DNA of 10,891 nt from Trebonia sp030042015 (lineage in GTDB: Bacteria; Actinomycetota; Actinomycetes; Streptosporangiales; Streptosporangiaceae), in the NCBI RefSeq assembly GCF_030042015.1, contig NZ_JASIAL010000277.1, positions 1 to 10,891 of the forward strand, given 5' to 3'. The notes beneath the pieces were generated by a model, which was given only the letters and a program-made list of their open reading frames with translations, searched no databases and was not told the origin of the DNA. Both the position numbers and the translations under genes were made by a program. Positions 1 to 5,862 of the stretch are shown piece by piece; the first letter of the stretch is position 1, and every line of letters starts with the position of its first letter.

Positions 1-1130
1 GTGCTGGCGGCCGGCACCGTCGCCTGGGCCGAGGCCTGCGCCGCAGGCCCGGTGCCAGGCGGCTTGACGTCGGCCAGCTTGGCCTGGCCGGTGTTGCCGG
101 TCAGCGCGAAGGCGATCGCGGCGACCGCGGCGGCGGCCACGACACCGGCTGCCACGGCCGCCTGCAGCCGCCGCGACGAGCGGATCGCGCCCTTGCCGCC
201 CGCGTGCCGCAGCGGCGCTGCCGCCGCCGGGTGTACCGGCTCGGGAAAGCCGTAACGCCCGAACGCCCCGGCCCTGCCAAGCACCGCGGCCTGGTGCGCG
301 AGCGCGGCGGGGCTGTGCCCGGCGGCGAGCGCGAGCGTGTGGGCCTTGAGCTCCGCGGGCGGGCCTGCCTCGAGCCGGAGGCTGTCGGCCGCCGCGGCGG
401 CCAGCGCCGCAGCAGGGGACAGGCCGAGCAACATGGCCGGGCGCAGCTCGAACGAACGGCGCGCGGCGCAGGTCGGGCAGTGCCCGATGTGCCGGTTGAC
501 CCGCTTGCGCAGCGCCGCGGTGAGGCGCCCGTCCCAGCCGGCGAGCATGGCGGCGAGCTCCTCGCATTCGTCGCGCCCGGTGCGGCCGACGAGCAGCACG
601 CCGAGGCAGGCCGCGAGCTGCCCGCGGGCACGGGACAGCAGCGCGTGCGCGTGGTTGCGGGACACGCCGAGCACGGCCGCCACCTCGGCGGCATCGAGTC
701 CCTGCTGCAGTTGCAGCTCGACGGCCTCGCGCTCGGCGGGGTTCAGGCCCTCGACAGCCCCGGCGAGCAGGGCGCGCAGCTCGGCGCGTTCGGCGTCCCC
801 GCCGACGTCGGCGCTCTCGTCTACCACGTCAGGCGGCTCATCAAGTACCGACGTCGTCCTCCTGGCCCGCTGCATCCGCAAGGCTTCGTTGCGCGCGACG
901 GCGTACAGCCAGGCACGCAACCGCTCCGGGTCGCGCAGCCCGGCGAGCCGCGAAGCGGCGAGGACGAACGTGTCCTGTACCGCGTCGGCGGCATCGCCCG
1001 GGTCGACGAGCATTGACCGGCAGTACTTGTAGAGGGGACCTGCGTACCTGTCGTAGGCCTCGGCGAGCCCGTCGGGGTCGCCTGCCACGATCGACGCGAC
1101 GAGGGCCGCTTCGCTGTCGCGCATGGGCAT
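1..1130 (-). CDS. ECF-type RNA polymerase sigma factor with fused zinc-binding motif and membrane segment (partial, C-terminus off the left edge)
   Basis: About 376 residues are visible. Region sigma2 spans about residues 26-90 (YDRYAGPLYKYCRS, then an AVQDTFVLA block and RAWLYAVARNEALR). Region sigma4 spans about 115-170 and ends in a helix-turn-helix (LDAAEVAAVLGVSRNHAHALLSRAR). Beyond the usual ECF length there is a long extension holding HIGHCPTC at 214-221, which fits the HX3CX2C pattern of zinc-binding anti-sigma domains. A single hydrophobic helix follows at about 323-343, then an Ala/Pro-rich stretch that continues out of the window. I infer a membrane-tethered sigma factor carrying its own anti-sigma-like module, as described for some actinobacterial ECF groups with C-terminal extensions. 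The ATG at 1130 is preferred over the in-frame ATG at 1124 because a GAGGAAGG ribosome site (1143-1150 on the complement) lies 12 nt upstream of it. The signal it senses is not visible. Confidence 0.9.
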   Translation of the reverse strand, partial: MPMRDSEAALVASIVAGDPDGLAEAYDRYAGPLYKYCRSMLVDPGDAADAVQDTFVLAASRLAGLRDPERLRAWLYAVARNEALRMQRARRTTSVLDEPPDVVDESADVGGDAERAELRALLAGAVEGLNPAEREAVELQLQQGLDAAEVAAVLGVSRNHAHALLSRARGQLAACLGVLLVGRTGRDECEELAAMLAGWDGRLTAALRKRVNRHIGHCPTCAARRSFELRPAMLLGLSPAAALAAAAADSLRLEAGPPAELKAHTLALAAGHSPAALAHQAAVLGRAGAFGRYGFPEPVHPAAAAPLRHAGGKGAIRSSRRLQAAVAAGVVAAAAVAAIAFALTGNTGQAKLADVKPPGTGPAAQASAQATVPAAS

Positions 1131-1175
1131 ACGGTAGCGGTGCCTTCCTCCCGTTGGTGATGAAAAAGATGGCAT

Positions 1176-1191
1176 TGTCGTGTTCCCGACA
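1176..1191. promoter_or_regulatory. Candidate operator or ECF -35 box upstream of the sigma gene
   Basis: A 5-bp inverted repeat, TGTCG-N6-CGACA, sits about 46-61 bp upstream of the sigma factor start. On the minus strand its middle reads GGGAAC, which resembles the -35 box of many ECF promoters and could point to autoregulation. No clear -10 box is seen at the matching distance, so this is only a candidate. Confidence 0.25.
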
Positions 1192-1241
1192 CAGTGATGA
1201 AACGCCAGGGACGAATGTGCACCCCTGTTAACACATGCGTC

Positions 1242-1278
1242 CCGTCCTTTCCGGCGGCGTCGCCGCCGGAAAGGACGG
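1242..1278. repeat. Perfect 18-bp inverted repeat with a 1-nt centre
   Basis: The arms 1242-1259 and 1261-1278 are exact reverse complements around a single T at 1260. As RNA this gives a 17-bp stem with a 3-nt loop on either strand. There is no T-run on either side, so it is not a classical intrinsic terminator, although U-less hairpins are often proposed as terminators in actinomycetes. It lies about 112 bp upstream of the sigma factor start and could also be a protein-binding or extruding site. Confidence 0.7.
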
Positions 1279-1402
1279 CGCCGCTGGCGCGGCGGGCGAC
1301 CGGGATGAGCGCCCCCGCGCCCCTCACCCCGGCCCACCCTTCCTGGCGCGGCCCGGCTGGCGCCCACCTCTCGCGTCAGCCAGGCCGCGGCTCGTGGCGG
1401 CA

Positions 1403-1435
1403 CCCGGGCCGGCGCCCCCTCCGGCGCCGCCCGGG
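1403..1435. terminator. Strong GC hairpin downstream of the HAD gene, possible U-less terminator
   Basis: CCCGGG (1403-1408) pairs with CCCGGG (1430-1435), and CGGCGCC (1410-1416) pairs with GGCGCCG (1423-1429). One C is bulged and the loop is 6 nt. The hairpin lies about 120 nt past the HAD stop in its direction of transcription and no T-tract follows. A terminator role is an inference. Confidence 0.35.
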
Positions 1436-1555
1436 CTCCTGCGATTCCACCCATCGCCTGTATGAGTGGCCGGCCTGCGTGACGCCAACAACTTTTCCCG
1501 GGATTTTTCTGAGAACTTTGCCGCGGCTGTCCGCGACGCTAAGGTCCGGCCCGGC

Positions 1556-2239
1556 CTACCACGTGTCCACGTGCGCCAGCAGCCCGGCAAGACGGCCGAT
1601 GACCGCGTCGGGAACGACGGCGTCGTGCGGCGGCACCTCGCTGTGCGGGATCAGCACCCCGCGCATGCCAAGGCGCTTCGCGCCGAAGATGTCGTCGTAC
1701 GGCCGGTCGCCGACGAAGACGCACGCCGCCGGGTCGGTCACCCCGACGGCGGCCATCGCGGCGCGGAAGGCCTGCGGGTGCGGCTTGGTCCAGGGGATCT
1801 CGCTGCTGTACACCGCCCCGTCGATGAGCTCGAGCACCTTATCCCTGGTGAACACCTGCTCGTGCGCGCTGCGCGGCCACATGGTGTTGGATAGCACGCC
1901 GATCCGGATGCCGCGGTCGCGCAGTTCGCGCAGCAACGGCGCCACGTCGGGGTCGGTGTAGGTGTGCGGTTCCCACGTGCGGAAGTAGGTGGCGAGGAAC
2001 GCCTCGTCGACGCTCACCCCCGCGCGGGCGAAGACGTGATCGAGCGTGGCGCTTTGCTGCGCGGTCTCCGACCGCCGCCACAGTTCGAACTCAGCCCGGC
2101 GGATCGCTTCGGCGATCGCGGGCACCTGGTCGGCAGGGAAGTGCGGTGCGCAGACGTCGCGCCACAGCGCCTCGTGATCGACCGTGTGCCATGGCGTCAG
2201 CGTGCCGCCCCAGTCGAAGATAACCGCCCGCACCGCCAT
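1556..2239 (-). CDS. HAD-superfamily (subfamily IA-like) hydrolase
   Basis: This is a 227-residue cytosolic protein, close to the usual size for HAD-IA phosphatases. Motif I is FDWGGTLT with the nucleophile Asp at residue 9. Motif II is VLSNT with Ser117. Motif III is Lys152 in TKPHPQAFRAA. Motif IV is GDRPYDD with Asp178, Asp182 and Asp183. A helical cap lies between motifs I and II (about residues 16-95). The usual second Asp of motif I (DxD) is Gly11. E. coli YihX, an active sugar-phosphate phosphatase, has a comparable DLGN motif, so activity is not excluded. The substrate cannot be read from the sequence. The ATG is 18 nt after the lipoprotein stop with no obvious Shine-Dalgarno sequence, which suggests a shared transcript and perhaps re-initiation. 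Confidence 0.88.
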   Translation of the reverse strand: MAVRAVIFDWGGTLTPWHTVDHEALWRDVCAPHFPADQVPAIAEAIRRAEFELWRRSETAQQSATLDHVFARAGVSVDEAFLATYFRTWEPHTYTDPDVAPLLRELRDRGIRIGVLSNTMWPRSAHEQVFTRDKVLELIDGAVYSSEIPWTKPHPQAFRAAMAAVGVTDPAACVFVGDRPYDDIFGAKRLGMRGVLIPHSEVPPHDAVVPDAVIGRLAGLLAHVDTW

Positions 2240-2257
2240 AAGCCGTATGGTACGGAC

Positions 2258-3322
2258 TCACCCGCGGAGCGTGAGCGACTCGATGATCGAGACCGCCTGC
2301 GGGGTCGCCTGGCCGGTCGATACGCCAAGCAGCCCGCTTGTCCCCGATGCGTAGCGGTAGACGCGGTCGCAGCCGCCCAGCTCTACGTAGATCGCGGGGG
2401 AGCCGGATCCCGCGCCCGCGACGACCGCGAACTTGGCGTGCGGCAGCCCGCACAGGCCCGTGCTACGGCCGCTCGACAGGCCGGCCAGCAGATCCGTTTT
2501 CGTCGCGCCGGTGACGGTGGCACCCCCCACGAACTGCGTCGCGCTCGCGATGCCGCCGGAGGAGTACACGCAGATCCGCAGCGACGCCGGCCACGCGGGA
2601 TATACGGCGCCGCCCGCTGACGCCGGGATCGGACGGTCCGCGGCGAACGGGTCCATGTAGACAGGCGCGCAGCCGGTGGCGACCTCCTGCTCGGTCTCGA
2701 CCTGCGAGACCAGGCGCACGGACACCGTCTGCCAGTGCAGCTCGCCAAGCGCGACGAGCACCTGCTGCGCGGTGGTCCCGCAGCCGTTCAGCGGGATCAG
2801 CGGGATCAGCGTTTTCCCTTCCCCGTTGATCAGCGCGATCTGCGGCGGCAGCACGACGCTGGCAGGGCACATGATGGCCGGGGTGGTACGTCCCCGCGGC
2901 AGGCGCAGCGCCGCGATCAGCGGCCCCAGGTCCTTGTCGGCCCGCTCCAGGGTCGCGGTCTGCCATTCCCCCTTGCCGGGGATCAGCTGGTCGCCGAGCA
3001 CGCACCGCAGCACCGCCACCGGGATGAACGACGCGGGCAGCGAGCCGTGCGCGGCGTTCGCCGGCCAGCCCGTGCACGCTGACTGCCCGGAGGGCACGCT
3101 CCCGCCGGTCGTCGTCGGCACCGGCGTCGCGGTCGCCGGTGCGGGGGCCGCCGTCGTGGGCGCGGCCGTCGCCTGGGCCGCCGTCGTGCCGTGCGCGCCC
3201 CCCGACGGCGGCGTGCGCACCGTCCCGCATCCGGCGGCCAGCGTGACCAGGGCGACCAGGGCGACCAGGGGGAGCGATGCGAGCAGGGGGAGGTGGCTGG
3301 CCCGCGCGCGTCGTGTGGTCAT
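2258..3322 (-). CDS. Secreted lipoprotein of unknown function with a Cys-rich domain
   Basis: The 354-residue product begins with basic residues (MTTRRAR), a hydrophobic stretch at about 11-30 and the lipobox LAAGC with Cys32, so it should be a diacylglycerol-anchored lipoprotein on the outer face of the membrane. A Thr/Ala/Pro-rich linker spans about 35-78. A folded region to the end carries eight further cysteines (83, 107, 152, 181, 218, 251, 291, 318), enough for four disulfides. No family or catalytic motif was recognised. The ATG at 3322 has GAGG 7 nt upstream. Short tandem DNA repeats underlie two parts: 9-bp units at about 3241-3275 in the signal peptide (ALVALV) and about 2789-2811 (LIPLIPL). 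The HAD gene follows after 18 nt, probably in one transcript, and sthA is divergent. Confidence 0.85.
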   Translation of the reverse strand: MTTRRARASHLPLLASLPLVALVALVTLAAGCGTVRTPPSGGAHGTTAAQATAAPTTAAPAPATATPVPTTTGGSVPSGQSACTGWPANAAHGSLPASFIPVAVLRCVLGDQLIPGKGEWQTATLERADKDLGPLIAALRLPRGRTTPAIMCPASVVLPPQIALINGEGKTLIPLIPLNGCGTTAQQVLVALGELHWQTVSVRLVSQVETEQEVATGCAPVYMDPFAADRPIPASAGGAVYPAWPASLRICVYSSGGIASATQFVGGATVTGATKTDLLAGLSSGRSTGLCGLPHAKFAVVAGAGSGSPAIYVELGGCDRVYRYASGTSGLLGVSTGQATPQAVSIIESLTLRG

Positions 3323-3351
3323 AGAGGTGCCTCGATTCAGCAGACACCTCT
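3323..3351. promoter_or_regulatory. 7-bp inverted repeat bracketing the lipoprotein ribosome site
   Basis: AGAGGTG (3323-3329) and CACCTCT (3345-3351) are exact reverse complements 15 nt apart, and the pair ends directly at the lipoprotein start codon. In the mRNA this hairpin would hold the GAGG ribosome site in its loop. It may be a translational control hairpin or an operator; neither is proven. Confidence 0.35.
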
Positions 3352-3484
3352 TAGACGGTCCCTGGCTGCCCGCGGTTTCGCCGGCCCGGACATTCCCGTC
3401 ACCTTTTGTTTCCCGAGGCGAATGGCAGTGAACTGTATGTTACGAGGCTTCAGTTTCCCAGGACGGGACTGCCACACTGGTAAT

Positions 3485-4888
3485 GTGCACGACTACGACC
3501 TGCTGGTAATCGGCTCGGGGCCGGGCGGGCAGAAGGCCGCGATCGCGGCCGCGAAGCTTGACCGGCGGGTCGCCGTGGTCGAGCGCCCGGCGATGCTCGG
3601 GGGCGTATGCGTCAATACCGGGACGATCCCGTCCAAGACGCTGCGGGAAGCCATCCTCTACCTGACCGGCGTCGATCAGCGCGAGATCTACGGGCAGTCC
3701 TACCAGGTCAAGGACGAGATCACCATCGCCGACCTGACCGCCCGCACGACACACGTGGTGACCAGGGAAAACGATGTGGTCCGCAGTCAGCTGACCCGCA
3801 ACCGCGTGGCGATCATCCCGGGCACCGCCAAGTTCACCGGGCCGCACGAGGTCGAGGTGGACGACGGCGGCGGCCGGCTTCGCCGTGTCACCGCGGACAA
3901 CATCGTCATCGCGACCGGCACCAGGCCGGCCCGCCCGGACAGCGTGGCCTTCGACGACAAGACGATCATCGACTCCGACGGCATCATCCACCTGGAGCGG
4001 GTGCCGCGTTCGATGGTGGTGGCCGGCGCAGGCGTGATCGGCATCGAGTACGCCTCGATGTTCGCCGCCCTCGGCACCAAGGTCACCGTGGTCGAGCGGC
4101 GGGACCGGATGCTGGAATTCTGCGACGAGGAAGTGGTCGAGGCGCTCAAGTTCCATCTGCGCGACCTCGCCGTCACGTTCCGCTTCGGCGAGACGGTCGC
4201 CTCCGTCGAGTCCCACCCCGAGGGCGCGATCGCGCTGCTGCGCAGCGGGAAGAAGATCCCGGCCGACACGGTGCTGTACTCGGCGGGGCGTCAGGGCATG
4301 ACCGGTGAGCTCGGGCTCGACGCCGCGGGCCTGGCCGCGGACGACCGCGGCAGGATCCCGGTCGACGAGTTCTTCCGCACGCAGGTGCCGCACATCTACG
4401 CCGTCGGCGACGTCATCGGGTTCCCCGCGCTTGCCGCGACATCGATGGAGCAGGGCAGGCTGGCCGCGCACCACGCCTTCGGCGAGCCGGCCCGCGCCAC
4501 GGACGTGCCGCAGCCGATCGGCATTTACAGCATCCCGGAGATCAGCTTTGTCGGCCGCACAGAAGACCAGCTCACCGAGGCGTGCGTGCCGTTCGAGGTA
4601 GGGGTGTCGCGCTACCGCGAACTCGCCCGCGGGCAGATCGTCGGCGACTCCTACGGCGTGCTCAAGCTGCTGGTCTCACCGGAGAACCGCAAGCTGCTCG
4701 GCGTGCACGTGTTCGGGACCGGGGCCACCGAGCTCGTCCACATCGGCCAGGCCGTGATGGGCTGCGGCGGCACCATCGACTACCTCGTGGACGCGGTGTT
4801 CAACTATCCGACGCTCGCCGAGTCCTACAAGGTGGCCGCCCTCGACGCGACCAACAAGATGCGCGCGGTCACCCGGATGTCGGGCTGA
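3485..4888 (+). CDS. sthA: Soluble (Si-specific) NAD(P)+ transhydrogenase
   Basis: This flavoprotein of the pyridine nucleotide-disulfide oxidoreductase family passes hydride between NADPH and NAD+ in the cytosol. At 467 residues it nearly matches E. coli SthA (466). The FAD-binding GSGPGG is at 10-15, the second dinucleotide fold GAGVIG at 181-186, the FAD motif IYAVGDVIG at 304-312, and the dimerisation domain covers about 343-460. Two features separate it from dihydrolipoamide dehydrogenase. The redox motif is CVNTGT (42-47), so the second redox Cys is Thr. The usual His near the C-terminus is Tyr in FNYPTLAE (439-446), as in SthA. The GTG at 3485 gives the family-like start (VHDYDLLVIGSGPGG). 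The reading frame stays open upstream to 3191, but that part overlaps the divergent gene's leader. No good Shine-Dalgarno sequence is near the GTG; CACACT at 3473-3478 could be a -10 box for a leaderless message, but this is weak. Confidence 0.92.
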   Translation: MHDYDLLVIGSGPGGQKAAIAAAKLDRRVAVVERPAMLGGVCVNTGTIPSKTLREAILYLTGVDQREIYGQSYQVKDEITIADLTARTTHVVTRENDVVRSQLTRNRVAIIPGTAKFTGPHEVEVDDGGGRLRRVTADNIVIATGTRPARPDSVAFDDKTIIDSDGIIHLERVPRSMVVAGAGVIGIEYASMFAALGTKVTVVERRDRMLEFCDEEVVEALKFHLRDLAVTFRFGETVASVESHPEGAIALLRSGKKIPADTVLYSAGRQGMTGELGLDAAGLAADDRGRIPVDEFFRTQVPHIYAVGDVIGFPALAATSMEQGRLAAHHAFGEPARATDVPQPIGIYSIPEISFVGRTEDQLTEACVPFEVGVSRYRELARGQIVGDSYGVLKLLVSPENRKLLGVHVFGTGATELVHIGQAVMGCGGTIDYLVDAVFNYPTLAESYKVAALDATNKMRAVTRMSG

Positions 4889-4919
4889 ACGCCGCCGCGC
4901 ACCGCGGCAGAGGCCCATC

Positions 4920-4948
4920 GATATTCCCCGGTTCGGGGTGGGAATATC
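4920..4948 (+). terminator. 9-bp hairpin after sthA, possible U-less terminator
   Basis: GATATTCCC (4920-4928) pairs perfectly with GGGAATATC (4940-4948) around an 11-nt loop, about 31 nt past the sthA stop and 30 nt before the riboswitch. No T-run follows. Its place fits a terminator for sthA, but the AT-rich ends also make it a candidate operator for the riboflavin promoter. Confidence 0.4.
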
Positions 4949-4962
4949 TGGTGTGGCACAAT
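4932..4962 (+). promoter_or_regulatory. Weak candidate promoter for the rib operon
   Basis: CACAAT (4957-4962) resembles a -10 box and would start a transcript near 4969, about 10 nt before riboswitch stem P1. The best -35 match is the poor TTCGGG (4932-4937) with a 19-nt spacer, and it overlaps the hairpin at 4920-4948. The promoter must lie in this area because the riboswitch starts at 4979. Confidence 0.25.
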
Positions 4963-4978
4963 AGTTAGCGCAACACAA

Positions 4979-5104
4979 GCGTGCTCCGGGGTCGGTGGAA
5001 CTCCGAACCGGCGGTGAAAGTCCGCGACCCGGCCGCACCAGCGGCCGGCTGATCCGGTGGAACTCCGGGACCGACGGTTAAAGTCCGGATGGGAGGCAGC
5101 ACGC
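4979..5104 (+). ncRNA. FMN riboswitch (RFN element) aptamer
   Basis: The closing stem P1 is a perfect 7-bp helix, GCGTGCT (4979-4985) with AGCACGC (5098-5104). Inside it the conserved RFN blocks appear in order: GGTGGAACTCCGAACCGGCGG, AAAGTCCGCGAC, CTGATCCGGTGGAACTCCGG, GACCGACGGTTAAAGTCC and GGATGGGAGG. The variable P3 arm is an 8-bp stem, 5029-5036 with 5041-5048, capped by ACCA. The element binds FMN and represses the genes after it, here the riboflavin operon starting 126 nt downstream. Confidence 0.97.
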
Positions 5105-5229
5105 GCGGCCGGTCACCGCCGGCCGTGCCCCCGGTGGTACCTCGCACCGACGGTGCGGGAGCCGCGAGGACACGGACCAGCTGGCGCCCACCGCGTCCCC
5201 CCGGAGCCACCGACCGGGAGGAGGACGCG
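5105..5229 (+). promoter_or_regulatory. Riboswitch expression platform with a Shine-Dalgarno-masking hairpin
   Basis: The ribE ribosome site GGAGGAGG (5217-5224) lies 5 nt before the ATG. Positions 5196-5204 pair with 5214-5222 (8 of 9 positions, one C·A mismatch, 9-nt loop), which would bury that site. Two further stems lie upstream: 5104-5112 with 5119-5127, which shares one base (5104) with the 3' arm of P1, and 5141-5148 with 5152-5159 around a GAC loop. No U-run follows any of them, so control of translation initiation is more likely than transcription termination, as is common for riboswitches in actinomycetes. Confidence 0.7.
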
Positions 5230-5862
5230 ATGTTCACCGGCATCGTCGAGGAGCTTGGCGAAGTCGAAGCGGTGGAGCACCTGGCAGACTCCGCCCGGAT
5301 CACGATTCGCAGCTCCACGGTCACCGAGGATGCCCGCCCGGGTGACTCGATCGCCGTGAACGGCGTATGCCTCACCGTCACCGGGCTCACGTCCGGCCCG
5401 CCGGGGATCGCGACCACCGCGCCCCCGCCGCCCCGCGGCTTCACCGCGGACGTCATGGGCGAGACTCTCGCCAGGTCCAGCCTCAAGGACATCGCCCCTG
5501 GCTCCCGGGTCAACCTGGAGCGGTCGGTGCGCCTGGCCGGCCGGCTCGGCGGCCATCTCGTCCAGGGGCACGTCGACGCGACCGCCGCCATCCTCAGCCG
5601 CGAATCGCAAGAGCACTGGGAGGTCGTCCGCGTCGGCCTCCCGCCCGCGCTTGCCAGGTACGTCGTCGAGAAGGGCTCGGTCGCCGTCGACGGCATCAGC
5701 CTGACCGTGTCCAGGCTCGGCGAGACGTGGTTCGAGGTGAGCCTGATCCCGGAGACCCTCAAGCGCACCACCCTGGGCAGGAAGAAACCCGGCGAGACGG
5801 TCAACCTGGAGGTCGACGTGATCGCGAAGTACGTGGAGAAACTGATCGGAGGCGCGAGGTGA
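5230..5862 (+). CDS. ribE: Riboflavin synthase, alpha chain
   Basis: The enzyme dismutates two molecules of 6,7-dimethyl-8-ribityllumazine to riboflavin and a pyrimidinedione that is recycled. The 210 residues form two similar barrel halves. The N-terminal half has MFTGIVEELG (1-10) and SIAVNGVCLTV (40-50, with the conserved Cys47). The C-terminal half has GGHLVQGHVD (107-116), VAVDGISLTV (151-160) and SLIPETLKRTTLG (171-183). A loop at about 52-70 (SGPPGIATTAPPPPRG in part) is Pro-rich and about 11 residues longer than in E. coli RibE. The ATG at 5230 follows GGAGGAGG at 5 nt, and MFTGIV is the family's normal start; the frame is open upstream to 5089, but that part is riboswitch. The stop overlaps the ribBA start by 4 nt. 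Confidence 0.96.
   Translation: MFTGIVEELGEVEAVEHLADSARITIRSSTVTEDARPGDSIAVNGVCLTVTGLTSGPPGIATTAPPPPRGFTADVMGETLARSSLKDIAPGSRVNLERSVRLAGRLGGHLVQGHVDATAAILSRESQEHWEVVRVGLPPALARYVVEKGSVAVDGISLTVSRLGETWFEVSLIPETLKRTTLGRKKPGETVNLEVDVIAKYVEKLIGGAR

Larger units (their letters stand above)
1131..1555. other. Gene-free spacer between the HAD hydrolase end and the sigma factor start
   Basis: No reading frame here has both a plausible start and family-like content; the ORFs that cross it are low-complexity Pro/Arg/Ala strings. The spacer holds a perfect 18-bp inverted repeat (1242-1278), a bulged 13-bp GC hairpin (1403-1435) and an AT-rich island at about 1487-1522 in which AACTTT occurs twice, 24 bp apart (1490 and 1514). 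The end nearest 1130 should contain the sigma factor's promoter and ribosome site. Confidence 0.6.

Noticed and set aside
204..1032. Plus-strand frames across the sigma factor gene
   Set aside because: The minus strand encodes clear sigma2 and sigma4 regions here; the plus-strand products have no recognisable domain.
3191..3484. Upstream in-frame extension of sthA (about 98 codons)
   Set aside because: It overlaps the divergent lipoprotein gene and its leader, is not part of the SthA family, and the family N-terminus begins right after the GTG at 3485.
3440..4474. 344-codon minus-strand frame opposite sthA
   Set aside because: It lies inside the sthA gene on the other strand and is compositionally a shadow (Arg/Asp/His/Val-rich, no motif).
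5367..5858. Upstream extension of the ribBA frame to 611 codons
   Set aside because: The extension lies wholly inside ribE in another frame; the GTG at 5859 has a good ribosome site and gives the normal RibBA start.
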